Positions 14,059 through 21,552 of a stretch of 28,712 nt of DNA are shown here, in pieces; the stretch's first letter is position 1; every line of letters begins with the position of its first letter. The DNA is from an uncultured Clostridia bacterium (GTDB lineage: Bacteria > Bacillota > Clostridia > Christensenellales > Aristaeellaceae), in the NCBI GenBank assembly GCA_934630975.1, contig CAKTXH010000026.1, positions 1 through 28,712 of the forward strand, written 5' to 3'. A model generated the notes under the pieces. The model ran no database searches. It was not told the origin of the DNA and worked only from the letters and a program-made list of their open reading frames with translations. A program made the position numbers and the translations under genes.

Positions 14059-15450
14059 TTAATCCACCGGCTTGGCGTTCTTGAGGAACGCGCAGTAGCA
14101 GCGGTAGCCCTCGTAGAGGTCAACCTTGCTGATGATCTCATACGGCGCATGCATGCTGAGCACGGCAATGCCGGAGTCGATCACGTTCATGCCGTACTTG
14201 GCGCACAGGTAGGCAATCGTTCCGCCGCCGCCGAGATCAACGCGGCCCAGTTCCGCGGTCTGGAACGCCACGCCCGCGTCGTCCATGATCTTTCTCAGGC
14301 TGGCCATGAATTCCGGGTTCGCGTCGTTGCTGCCGGACTTGCCGCGGCTGCCGGTGAACTTGTTGAAGCAGATGCCGCGGCCGAGGAACGCGCTGTTCTT
14401 CTTTTCAAACGCGCTGGCGAAATTCGGGTCGTAGCCCGCGCTCACGTCGCTGGAAAGCATGCGGCTGTTGCGCAGGCAGCGGCGCACGGCCAGCTCGCAG
14501 TAATCCGCCGTGCAGGCGTACAGCTCGGCAACGGTGTTTTCCAGATAGTGAGAAGCCATGCCCGTCGCGCCGACGCTGCCGATCTCCTCCTTATCGGTGA
14601 TGATGCAGCAGAGCGTGTAATCCGGCGTGCCCTCGTAATCGAGCACCGCCATCATGGACGGATAGGCGCAGACGCGGTCGTCGTGGCCGTAGCCCAGAAT
14701 CATGCTACGGTCAAAGCCCATATCGCGTGCCTTGCCCGCCGGCACGATTTCAAGCTCCGCAGAGAGGAAATCCTCCTCCTCCACGCCGTACTTGTCCGCC
14801 AGCAGCTTGAGCACGTTGGCCTTCACCGCGTCCTTTTCCTCGCCCGCAAGCGGCTTGCCGCCGACGATCAGGTTGAGCGCTTCGCCCTCGACCACGTCCT
14901 TGGCATTCTTGGCCATCTGCTCCTGCGCGAGGTGAATCAGCAGATCGGAGATGCAGAACACCGGGTCGCTTTCGTCCTCGCCGATGTTGATCATCACCTT
15001 TTCGCCGCTCTTCTTGACGATCACGCCGTGCAGCGCCAGCGGCATGGCGACCCACTGATACTTCTTGATGCCGCCGTAATAGTGCGTATCCAGATACGCC
15101 AGATCGGTATCCTCGTACAGCGGGTTCTGCTTCACGTCGATGCGCGGGGAGTCGATGTGCGCGCCAAGGATATTCATGCCTTCCTCCAGCGGCTTCTGAC
15201 CCAGCACGAAGAGCATGAAGCTCTTGCCCATCCAGTTGACATAGACGCGCGCGCCCGCCTCGAGCTTTTTGCCCGAGCGGACGACCGCGTTCAAATCCTC
15301 AAAGCCATGCGCCTTCGCCAGCTTCTCGCCGTAAGCCACGCACTCGCGCTCGGTCTTTCCGTTGTTGATGAAATCGCAATAGGCCTTGGCGAAGGCTTCC
15401 ACCCTGCCGTCATCCCCGGCATACGCCGCCCACGCATTTTTTCTTTCCAT
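14059..15450 (-). CDS. apeB: M18-family aminopeptidase (aspartyl aminopeptidase type)
   Basis: A 463-residue cytosolic metallopeptidase, the normal M18 length, that removes N-terminal (often acidic) residues from peptides. The di-zinc site can be placed: GAHIDSPR (H98, D100), YGHDDRV (D258), DKEEIGS (E288/E289), LSSDVSAGYDP (D335) and SMHAPYEI (H434). The TGSRGKSGSNDANPEF segment is also typical. The ATG follows AGAGGAG by 5 bases. A promoter of its own overlaps the end of the upstream DUF2974 gene. The stop codon sits directly against a MITE-like element, so the transcript probably ends within or beyond that element; the facing hairpins there could serve as its 3' end. Confidence 0.95.
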   Translation of the reverse strand: MERKNAWAAYAGDDGRVEAFAKAYCDFINNGKTERECVAYGEKLAKAHGFEDLNAVVRSGKKLEAGARVYVNWMGKSFMLFVLGQKPLEEGMNILGAHIDSPRIDVKQNPLYEDTDLAYLDTHYYGGIKKYQWVAMPLALHGVIVKKSGEKVMINIGEDESDPVFCISDLLIHLAQEQMAKNAKDVVEGEALNLIVGGKPLAGEEKDAVKANVLKLLADKYGVEEEDFLSAELEIVPAGKARDMGFDRSMILGYGHDDRVCAYPSMMAVLDYEGTPDYTLCCIITDKEEIGSVGATGMASHYLENTVAELYACTADYCELAVRRCLRNSRMLSSDVSAGYDPNFASAFEKKNSAFLGRGICFNKFTGSRGKSGSNDANPEFMASLRKIMDDAGVAFQTAELGRVDLGGGGTIAYLCAKYGMNVIDSGIAVLSMHAPYEIISKVDLYEGYRCYCAFLKNAKPVD

Positions 15451-15495
15451 TGTGTCTCCTCTTTCCGCCCGGCTTCGGGCCGATAATCGTCTTTT

Positions 15496-15524
15496 ATTAT
15501 AGATGATGTCGCCTTATTTGGCAA
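15496..15524 (-). promoter_or_regulatory. apeB: SigmaA-type promoter of the M18 aminopeptidase gene
   Basis: TTGCCA (15519-15524) and TATAAT (15496-15501) on the minus strand are 17 bases apart, and the upstream gene's stop codon lies in the spacer. No terminator separates the two genes, so read-through from the DUF2974 gene is also likely. Confidence 0.7.
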
Positions 15525-16701
15525 GCTCCGGCGGATTCTGCGCCGCAAGCGCCTTTGCTTCTTCTTTCCGCTGTTCCCACGGCATTTTCTGCGCCACGCT
15601 GCTAGCCGCGCGTTCCAGCCAGCCCGGCACGCCGCCGATCATCGAGCTGCCCAGCAGCCGGAACGCCTCGAACACGGCGCTCCTCGTCTTTTCATCCATC
15701 GCGCCCGCCGCCTTGAGCACGCTCATCGTGTTGCGCGCCTCAAACAAGTCGCTGACGTTCATGCCGTCCGACGCGCTGAGCACTGCGTAAATGCCGTCGA
15801 TGGCCTGCCTGCGCATGTCGGGGCTGAGTTCTTCAAGCCAGCGCTTGATCGTGTCATCGGCGAAGTGGCTGTGCCCGGTGCGCTCAGTGAGCTTCATGAA
15901 ATCGCCGCCCATGATCTGCCACGTATACGCGTCATGCTGAAAAACGCCCACGCCGTTGCTGCGCACGACGGTGAACGGCTCCCGGTGCCACATCAAAATG
16001 CCGATCATGGAGGATTGCGGCACAAACGTGCGGATGCGCATATCCACCTTGCCGAACGCCTCGGAGGAAATCGTCGCCTCGTTGAAGCCCGGCCCGTCGA
16101 AGTTATACACCGTCTGGATGCGCGCGCGGGTCGCTTCATCGACGAACATGCCCGCGTAGGCCGCCAGATTGCCGCCCTTCGAGTGCCCGCCGACGATCAG
16201 CGGCAGCTCAATCGAGGCCGCGACCTGCTGCGCATAGGCCACCGCGTCCCGCTGCGCCGGAACTTCGGTTTCGAAGCTCATGTTGAAATCCTCTTTCCAG
16301 CCGACGACGGTGTTATCCGTGCCGCGGAAGGCGATAAACGCCCGCCCTTCGCCCAGCAGATACGTCACGGCGGAGAACTGTTCCTCGAGCTTGGGATCGA
16401 CCTTGTTCGTGTAACCGACCAGCCGGATATCCGCAAACCGCGCGCTCTCCATCAGCGTGGCCAGCAGCTTTCTGTCCTCCTTGACGTTGTAGGCCAGCGG
16501 CGTTTTGTCCCGCTCGTTGACCTCCAGCAGCTTCTGCGCCGCGTCGCGCAGGGCAATTCCCTCGTCGAACGCCTCCCCTACGATGTTATCGTAAGGCATA
16601 TACGACAGATAACTCAGCAGCAGCGCGTCCACGTCGCACAGCGGCACGCGTTCAAGCGGCAGATCGCCTCTCCAAAGCACATAATCCTGTATATTGGGCA
16701 T
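15514..16701 (-). CDS. DUF2974 (Mbeg1-like) alpha/beta hydrolase
   Basis: A 395-residue, probably cytosolic, lipase-like protein. The nucleophile elbow is GGHSKGGNLA (S174), and FIAFRGTDNTVVGWKEDFNM (about 122-141) is the family's other hallmark. Candidate acid and base are D202 (NFDGPGF) and H256 (FQHDAYTW). The biochemical role of the family is unknown; the fold suggests an esterase. I took the ATG at 16701 because GGGAGG lies 5 bases upstream and the perfect promoter at 16766-16794 excludes the longer frame starting at 16947. It is divergent from the esterase-ATP-grasp cluster, adding a third alpha/beta hydrolase to the locus. Confidence 0.9.
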   Translation of the reverse strand: MPNIQDYVLWRGDLPLERVPLCDVDALLLSYLSYMPYDNIVGEAFDEGIALRDAAQKLLEVNERDKTPLAYNVKEDRKLLATLMESARFADIRLVGYTNKVDPKLEEQFSAVTYLLGEGRAFIAFRGTDNTVVGWKEDFNMSFETEVPAQRDAVAYAQQVAASIELPLIVGGHSKGGNLAAYAGMFVDEATRARIQTVYNFDGPGFNEATISSEAFGKVDMRIRTFVPQSSMIGILMWHREPFTVVRSNGVGVFQHDAYTWQIMGGDFMKLTERTGHSHFADDTIKRWLEELSPDMRRQAIDGIYAVLSASDGMNVSDLFEARNTMSVLKAAGAMDEKTRSAVFEAFRLLGSSMIGGVPGWLERAASSVAQKMPWEQRKEEAKALAAQNPPELAK

Positions 16702-16765
16702 GGTGTCCTCCCGTTTGTGGTCATTACGGAAACGCGCAAGCGCGCGCTTCAAATCCGATAGCTTC

Positions 16766-16794
16766 ATTATAAACCGCCTCAAAAGCTCTGTCAA
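16766..16794 (-). promoter_or_regulatory. Perfect-consensus promoter of the DUF2974 gene
   Basis: TTGACA, 17 bases, TATAAT on the minus strand, with no mismatch to the sigmaA consensus. An inverted repeat TGCGC-N7-GCGCA (16806-16822) lies just upstream of the -35 and could be an operator. Confidence 0.88.
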
Positions 16795-16893
16795 CGCCGT
16801 CCTCCTGCGCGGAATATGCGCAAACGCTCGTTCTTTTTCCTGTGTAGCCTTGCCAAAATCCAGCCGCATCATGCATTTTTGCGTCCCGGCGAA

Positions 16894-16922
16894 TTGACAA
16901 GGCGGCGCGCCTGCCGTATACT
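16894..16922 (+). promoter_or_regulatory. Near-consensus promoter of the esterase-ATP-grasp cluster
   Basis: TTGACA at 16894-16899, a 17-base spacer and TATACT at 16917-16922. The spacer is very GC-rich and contains the 8-base palindrome GGCGCGCC, unusual for a promoter spacer. It lies back to back with the DUF2974 promoter, 99 bases apart. Confidence 0.82.
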
Positions 16923-16967
16923 TTGGATGCATACACCCGAATTTCATGTTTTCGGAGGCTTTTTCAC

Positions 16968-17723
16968 ATGGTTTACAAGTGGGAGCTTCAAATCCCGACC
17001 CTCAGCCCGGAGCTTACGCGCCGCGCCTATCTCTATCTGCCCGCCTGTTACGACGAGCAGCCGGAGGCGCGTTTCCCGGTGATGTATATGTTCGACGGCC
17101 ACAACGTCTTTTTCGACGAGGATGCGACCTATGGCAAATCCTGGGGCATGGCCGATTATATGGACAGAACCGATACGCCGCTGATCATTGCGGCGGTCGA
17201 GTGCAACTCCATCGGCAACAACCGGCTGGAGGAATACTGCCCTTTCACCTGCGAAGACCCGAACCTCGGGCGGATTCGCGGGCGCGGACGCGCGACGATG
17301 GAGTGGTTCATCCGCGATTTCAAGCCGATGATCGACGCAAATCTGCGCACCCTGCCGGACAGGGACAACACGCTGATCGCCGGGTCGTCGATGGGTGGGC
17401 TGATGAGCCTGTACGCCGCGACGACGTTCAATTCCGTTTTCGGCAGAGCGGCCTGCCTTTCGCCCAGCCTGTGGCTCGGCCCGGCGAAGGTGCGTCGGTT
17501 CATCCGTCAGGCGGATATCTCCCCCGATACGCTGATTTACATGGATTACGGCGGGGAAGAGATGGCCAACCACGCGGCGAACCTCTCGGCGCTGACCTCC
17601 TGCACCTCGGCGCTGCTGCAAAAGGGCGTGGATCTCACTTTCCGCATCGCGCCCGGCGGCACGCACAGCGAAGCCTCGTGGGAGCGGCAGATTCCCGTTT
17701 TTATGAAGTGTCTGGGGTTTTAA
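16968..17723 (+). CDS. Esterase-D-like alpha/beta hydrolase
   Basis: A 251-residue protein of the putative esterase family (esterase D / Fes-like), with no signal peptide. The opening VYLP-like RRAYLYLPACYD and VMYMFDGHNVFFDE segments are typical. The nucleophile elbow is GSSMGG (S141), and the base is probably H233 in GGTHSEASW. The acid is uncertain (D193 or a nearby Glu). Such enzymes cleave acyl or feruloyl esters, siderophore esters or thioesters. The ATG at 16968 is nine bases after GGAGG and 46 after the -10; the frame is open to 16923 but lacks a binding site there. It is first in a three-gene cluster. Confidence 0.9.
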   Translation: MVYKWELQIPTLSPELTRRAYLYLPACYDEQPEARFPVMYMFDGHNVFFDEDATYGKSWGMADYMDRTDTPLIIAAVECNSIGNNRLEEYCPFTCEDPNLGRIRGRGRATMEWFIRDFKPMIDANLRTLPDRDNTLIAGSSMGGLMSLYAATTFNSVFGRAACLSPSLWLGPAKVRRFIRQADISPDTLIYMDYGGEEMANHAANLSALTSCTSALLQKGVDLTFRIAPGGTHSEASWERQIPVFMKCLGF

Positions 17724-17768
17724 CGCGGCGGGCGCGTATTCCCACAAATTGATAAGGAGAATCATTCG

Positions 17769-18527
17769 ATGGAAGTTCGTTATTTCAAAGGCTATTCCTA
17801 CAACCTGAACCGCGAAATGGAGTTCAAGGTCTACGGCCATCACGGCAAGCCGGTGCTGTTCATTCCCTGCCAGGCAGGGCGTTTCTACGATTTCGAGAAT
17901 TTCCATATGGACGACGTGTTCCGCCCGTATATCGACGCGGGCGAAATCATGGTGTTCTCCATTGATACCATTGATAACGAAACCTGGGCGGATCACGGCG
18001 GAGACCCGCGTTACCGCATCGAGCAGCACGAGCGCTGGTTCAACTACATTGTCGAAGAAATGGTGCCGCAGATTCGCCACCTTGCGGGCGAGCGCAACTG
18101 GTGCCAAATGCCGATTATGCCGTTCGGCTGTTCGATGGGCGCGATGCACGCGGCGAACCTGTTCTTCCGCCGCCCGGATCTGTTCGACAGTGTGCTGGCG
18201 CTCTCCGGCGTGTATGATTCGTTCGATTCCTTCGGCGATTATATGGACGACCTTGTTTACCGCAATTCGCCGTATCACTATCTTTCCGGCATGTCCCCGG
18301 ATCACCCGTATATCCGCATGTATAACGAGCGCAAAATCATCCTCTGCGTCGGCCAGGGCGCATGGGAAGACGTGCTCAAGGAAAGCACCTCACGCATCAA
18401 GGGCGTGCTCGATGCGAAGGGCATCCACGCGTGGGTGGATTTCTGGGGCTACGACGTCGATCACGACTGGGGCTGGTGGTATAAGCAGGTCGAGTATTAC
18501 CTGCCCTTCCTGCTCGGCAAACGATAA
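17769..18527 (+). CDS. Second esterase-like alpha/beta hydrolase
   Basis: A 252-residue protein, related to but clearly different from the upstream esterase. It opens with MEVRYFKGYSYNLNREMEFK and has GKPVLFIPCQAGRFYDFENF before the nucleophile elbow PFGCSMGAMHA (S122). H232 in DVDHDWGWW is the likely base. Many aromatic residues (Trp, Tyr, Phe) near the end may shape a lipid-like or aryl pocket. There is no signal peptide. The ATG follows AAGGAG by 9 bases, 45 bases after the first esterase, with no terminator between them. I have seen annotations of this esterase type beside ATP-grasp proteins, but the substrate is not known to me. Confidence 0.88.
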   Translation: MEVRYFKGYSYNLNREMEFKVYGHHGKPVLFIPCQAGRFYDFENFHMDDVFRPYIDAGEIMVFSIDTIDNETWADHGGDPRYRIEQHERWFNYIVEEMVPQIRHLAGERNWCQMPIMPFGCSMGAMHAANLFFRRPDLFDSVLALSGVYDSFDSFGDYMDDLVYRNSPYHYLSGMSPDHPYIRMYNERKIILCVGQGAWEDVLKESTSRIKGVLDAKGIHAWVDFWGYDVDHDWGWWYKQVEYYLPFLLGKR

Positions 18528-18534
18528 AATACGC

Positions 18535-18636
18535 TTGGGACTCCGTCCCAACCCCTGCCGGAAACCTGAGGTTTCTGGACTTCCCTCTTTCATTGATCGT
18601 TTCATGATCAATAAAAAAGCCCCCCACGCAGGGGGC
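18535..18636. repeat. Row of four small hairpins between esterase 2 and the ATP-grasp gene
   Basis: In order: TTGGGAC-TCC-GTCCCAA (18535-18551), CCGGAAACC-TGA-GGTTTCTGG (18558-18578, one mismatch), ATTGATC-N7-GATCAAT (18592-18612), and GCCCCC-N6-GGGGGC (18619-18636). The last is preceded by A6, so it is a proper terminator only for the minus strand; on the plus strand no U-run follows. Transcription of the ATP-grasp gene may therefore be reduced but not necessarily stopped. Confidence 0.75.
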
Positions 18637-18674
18637 GCGCATCCCTTCACAAAGCCGCATAAAGGAGCATCTCC

Positions 18675-19871
18675 ATGAAAAACTTCATCTTCATCTCCCC
18701 GAACTTCCCGACCAACTACTGGAAATTCTGCGCCGAGCTGAAAAAGAACGGCATGAACGTGCTGGGCATCGGCGACTGCCCGTATGACCAGCTCATGCCT
18801 GAGCTGCGCGGCGTGCTGAACGAATATTACAAGGTTTCCTCGCTGGAAAACTACGACGAGGTGTTCCGCGCTGTCGCGTTTCTGACCTATAAGCACGGCA
18901 AGATCGACTGGCTTGAGAGCAACAACGAATACTGGCTCGAGCGCGACGCGATGCTGCGCACCGCCTTCAATATCACCACCGGCTTCCACACCGAGGATAT
19001 GCACCCGGTGAAGTACAAGTCCGCCATGAAGGCCAACTACGCCAAGGCGGGCATCAAGACTGCGCGCTGGCACATCGTCCGCGATTACACCGGCTGCAAG
19101 GATTTCATCGCCGAGGTCGGCTATCCCGTCATCGTCAAGCCGGATAACGGCGTGGGCGCGTCCCACACCTACAAGCTCAAAAACGACGACGAGCTGAATT
19201 ATTTCTTCGCCACGAAGGACGAAACCGTCTACATCATGGAGGAGTATGTCAACGGCACGGTGCACACCTACGACGCGGTGATCAACTCCAAGGGCGAGCC
19301 GCTGTTTGAAACCGGCAACGTCACCATGGATTCCATCATGGATATCGTCAACACCAACGGCAACTCCTGCTATTACATCGAAAAGACCCTGCCGGAGGCC
19401 ATGCGCGACGTGGGCCGCCGCACCGTCGCCGCCTTCGGCGTGAAGAGCCGCTTTGTGCACCTGGAGTTCTTCGTGCTCAACGAAGATCAGCCCGCGCTCG
19501 GCAAGAAGGGCGACATCCTCGGTCTGGAAGTCAACATGCGCCCGTCCGGTGGCTTCAGCGCGGATATGTTCAACTTCGCCAACTCCACCGACGTGTATAA
19601 AATCTGGGCGGATATGGTCGCCTATGACCGCAGCACCGTCAGCAGCGAGGGGCGCGAGCACTTCTATTGCTGCTTCTGCGGCCGCCGCGACGGCAAGAAT
19701 TTCGCGATGGATCACGCCGCGATCATGGCCAAATACGGCGACCGCATCAAGATGGTGCAGCGCATCCCGAAGGCGCTTTCCGGCGCCATGGCGGATATGA
19801 TGTACCTTGCCAATATGCGCACCGAGGAAGAGAAGGCCGAATATTACCGCGATTTGCTGGCGACGAAGTAA
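18675..19871 (+). CDS. ATP-grasp ligase of unknown substrate
   Basis: A 398-residue soluble protein with the full ATP-grasp fold. A Rossmann-like pre-domain covers about 1-95 (FIFISPNFPTNYWKF). Then come KSAMKANYAKAGIKTARW (about 115-132), the lysine strand PVIVKPDNGVGASHT (K155), and the adenine-binding IMEEYVNG (E189/E190). The metal-binding residues are E264 (HLEFF) and E285/N287 (LEVNMRPSGG). ATP-grasp enzymes join a carboxylate, through an acyl-phosphate, to an amine, thiol or hydroxyl. The EVNMRPSGG ending resembles carboxylate-amine ligases of the dipeptide or carnosine-synthase type, but the partner substrates cannot be read from sequence. The ATG follows AAGGAG by 7 bases, 147 bases after esterase 2, with the hairpin row between. 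Confidence 0.9.
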   Translation: MKNFIFISPNFPTNYWKFCAELKKNGMNVLGIGDCPYDQLMPELRGVLNEYYKVSSLENYDEVFRAVAFLTYKHGKIDWLESNNEYWLERDAMLRTAFNITTGFHTEDMHPVKYKSAMKANYAKAGIKTARWHIVRDYTGCKDFIAEVGYPVIVKPDNGVGASHTYKLKNDDELNYFFATKDETVYIMEEYVNGTVHTYDAVINSKGEPLFETGNVTMDSIMDIVNTNGNSCYYIEKTLPEAMRDVGRRTVAAFGVKSRFVHLEFFVLNEDQPALGKKGDILGLEVNMRPSGGFSADMFNFANSTDVYKIWADMVAYDRSTVSSEGREHFYCCFCGRRDGKNFAMDHAAIMAKYGDRIKMVQRIPKALSGAMADMMYLANMRTEEEKAEYYRDLLATK

Positions 19872-19919
19872 AGCCCGATTTCGTTTTTCAAAAAAAGGCC
19901 GTCTGCATACACCCAAAAG

Positions 19920-19968
19920 AATAGAAAAAGATGCGAGAAGCGTTGATTCCCTCGCATCTTTTTCTATT
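19920..19968. terminator. Bidirectional terminator after the ATP-grasp gene
   Basis: Perfect 18-base arms AATAGAAAAAGATGCGAG and CTCGCATCTTTTTCTATT enclose a 13-base loop. It serves the ATP-grasp gene on the plus strand and the nitroreductase remnant on the minus strand. Confidence 0.92.
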
Positions 19969-20014
19969 TCCCGTTGCAGGGCGCTGTCCTTTTTCTCCGA
20001 AAAACGCGCCCGTT

Positions 20015-20385
20015 TCACAGATACGAAACCGTTTCGGCCATCGGCTTTCTCGTCTCGTGATTTTGGAGCGGGCCTGTTCCTTCCGCCGCGTAGCCCAAAT
20101 CCAGAATCATCAGGATTTCCTCGTTGGCCGGGAGATTCAGCTTTTCCGCCAGTTGATCCGGGTCAAAGAAGTTGATCCAGCAGCTATCCACACCGGCGTT
20201 GGCCGCCGCGAGAAGCATATGCGTCGCCACAATGGTCGCATCCTCCACGCCGGAGTTTTGCTTTCCGCCCGGATAGGTAAACACATTGCCGCGGTCAAAC
20301 GCCACAATCACGCAGGTCGGCGCGCCATACCGGCAGGGCGTGGCTTCGTCAATCTTTTTTTCCGCGCTTTCCATCCCCTTTATCG
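20015..20385 (-). pseudogene. Nitroreductase-family gene lacking its N-terminal third
   Basis: The frame encodes the C-terminal part of a small (about 170-residue) nitroreductase: TPCRYGAPTCVIVAFDR, then EDATIVATHMLLAAANAG, SCWINFFDP, and the ending KPMAETVSYL. About 60-65 residues are missing, including the N-terminal FMN-binding RRSVR-type motif. Upstream of the homologous part the sequence switches to the end of a beta-propeller gene fragment in another frame; the join lies near 20380. An ATG at 20410 is in frame, but the protein could not bind flavin normally. Its stop is 47 bases from a bidirectional terminator, so this end of the gene is the original one. Confidence 0.8.
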
Positions 20386-20624
20386 CCCAGCCGCACAATC
20401 TGCGCCCCATCTCCGGCGATCAGCAATTCGTCATCCCGGTTTGAAAACCCGACGTTCCAGATTTCATCCATCGGCATGGAAAACCTTTCTTCCCCGCTGG
20501 CCGCATCAAACGCATAGGCGGTTGTCTCCACTTTTCTCTTTTCCGCGCAAAAAGAGGATGCAAGGCCCGCCGCATATTTTCTGTTTGGAGACAGCCTGAT
20601 TTTTCCCTCACACCCAAAATGTCC
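20349..20624 (-). pseudogene. C-terminal remnant of a second beta-propeller gene
   Basis: The frame reads IRLSPNRKYAAGLASSF, then AYAFDAASGEERF, and WNVGFSNRDDELLIAGDG followed by AQIVRL. It aligns with the end of the intact propeller gene directly upstream (TRISSDGRYVVSG..., WGMVGFSSDGRYALIGG, ARIIDV). It has no start: the open frame begins after a TGA at 20649-20651, inside the neighbouring gene. It is best explained as the leftover of a tandem duplicate whose 5' part was lost; the 3' end runs into the nitroreductase remnant in another frame. The GTG at 20531 has no ribosome binding site. Confidence 0.65.
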
Positions 20625-20625
20625 T

Positions 20626-21552
20626 TTATCCCATCGCTTCCAAAGCTTTCACGTCGATGATCCGCGCAGGCTTTCCACCAATCAGCGCATATCGGCCATC
20701 GCTTGAAAACCCGACCATGCCCCACCTGGCTGTTCGATATTCAAACTTTTTCCGAATTGAAAACGTATCGGTTTCAACGATAACCGCGCCGCTTTCCTCT
20801 CCATCCCGCGTGCCCGAAACAACATATCTGCCGTCCGAAGAGATACGGGTGCAATAGGCTTTTACCCCTTCAATCGTTTTATCCGCCCGATCAACGCAGT
20901 CTATCGTTTCGCACCATGCCATGTCTTTTGACCTGTTTGAATAGAACGCGCCGCCCCTTCTGTCGTATCTGACGTCATCATAACCGCTCAACGCTTCGCC
21001 AAGCGTCCGAATCAGAACGTTTCCGTCGTCGTCAATTTCCGCAATGCAGTTCCTTTCTCCCGGTATCCATTTTCGAATAAACAGCAGCGTTCGATGGTCA
21101 TAGCAATCCACGGAGGTGATCTGCAAATCGGGATTGCCCATGTATTTTCGTAAATCCATCCAAACCTGCGGCCTGACCGTTTTCGTTTCTGCATCTATGC
21201 ATACGCGGTTTACGGTTCCTTCTGTCGCGAATAAGAAGCAAGTATCGTCTTTCCAGCAAGCCAGATTGCTCCCCGACGGTTTGAATCTGCCATGATAGAT
21301 GCGCGTTTCAAGTTGATCTGCCGCATACAAAGACATGCTGCATGAATCTTTGAAAAACATGACGTATGCGCCGGACGGGGACAGATACGGCGAACAGTTT
21401 TTGACCCGTTTTATTTCCCGGATATTGGTTTGCCCCGGAAAGTCCATCGCACGGCTTTTGTTTCCGCCCGTATAAAGCATGCCTCTCTTTTCATCCAGCG
21501 CCATGCTGAAGCAGAAGAAGTTTTTCCCGATGTTCGTCATCCGCTTTTTCAT
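20626..21552 (-). CDS. WD40/beta-propeller-like protein of unknown function
   Basis: A 308-residue protein that appears to consist of repeated four-stranded blades. Several blades show an 'SPSGAYVMF', 'SSDGRYVVSGTRDG' or 'SSDGRYALIGG' turn, as in WD40- or TolB-like propellers. There is no signal peptide or membrane helix, so it should act in the cytosol, probably as a binding platform. Its ATG overlaps the stop codon of the upstream 292-residue gene by four bases (ATGA), with only a weak GAAGG in place, so it depends on translation of that gene. Base composition is more AT-rich than the genes beyond 22667 and before 19871. A truncated relative lies just downstream. Confidence 0.7.
   Translation of the reverse strand: MKKRMTNIGKNFFCFSMALDEKRGMLYTGGNKSRAMDFPGQTNIREIKRVKNCSPYLSPSGAYVMFFKDSCSMSLYAADQLETRIYHGRFKPSGSNLACWKDDTCFLFATEGTVNRVCIDAETKTVRPQVWMDLRKYMGNPDLQITSVDCYDHRTLLFIRKWIPGERNCIAEIDDDGNVLIRTLGEALSGYDDVRYDRRGGAFYSNRSKDMAWCETIDCVDRADKTIEGVKAYCTRISSDGRYVVSGTRDGEESGAVIVETDTFSIRKKFEYRTARWGMVGFSSDGRYALIGGKPARIIDVKALEAMG

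Noticed and set aside
16923..16967. Upstream extension of the first esterase
   Set aside because: The extension starts at the -10 box's downstream edge and has no ribosome binding site; the start at 16968 follows GGAGG.
18619..18636. GC-rich hairpin as terminator of the esterase genes
   Set aside because: On the plus strand the stem is followed by GCGCATCC, with no U-run. The run of A before it makes it a terminator only for the opposite strand, where no gene precedes it.
20349..20531. GTG-started 60-codon gene
   Set aside because: It is the end of a propeller-like frame continuing upstream without a start, and has no binding site, so it is treated as a remnant.
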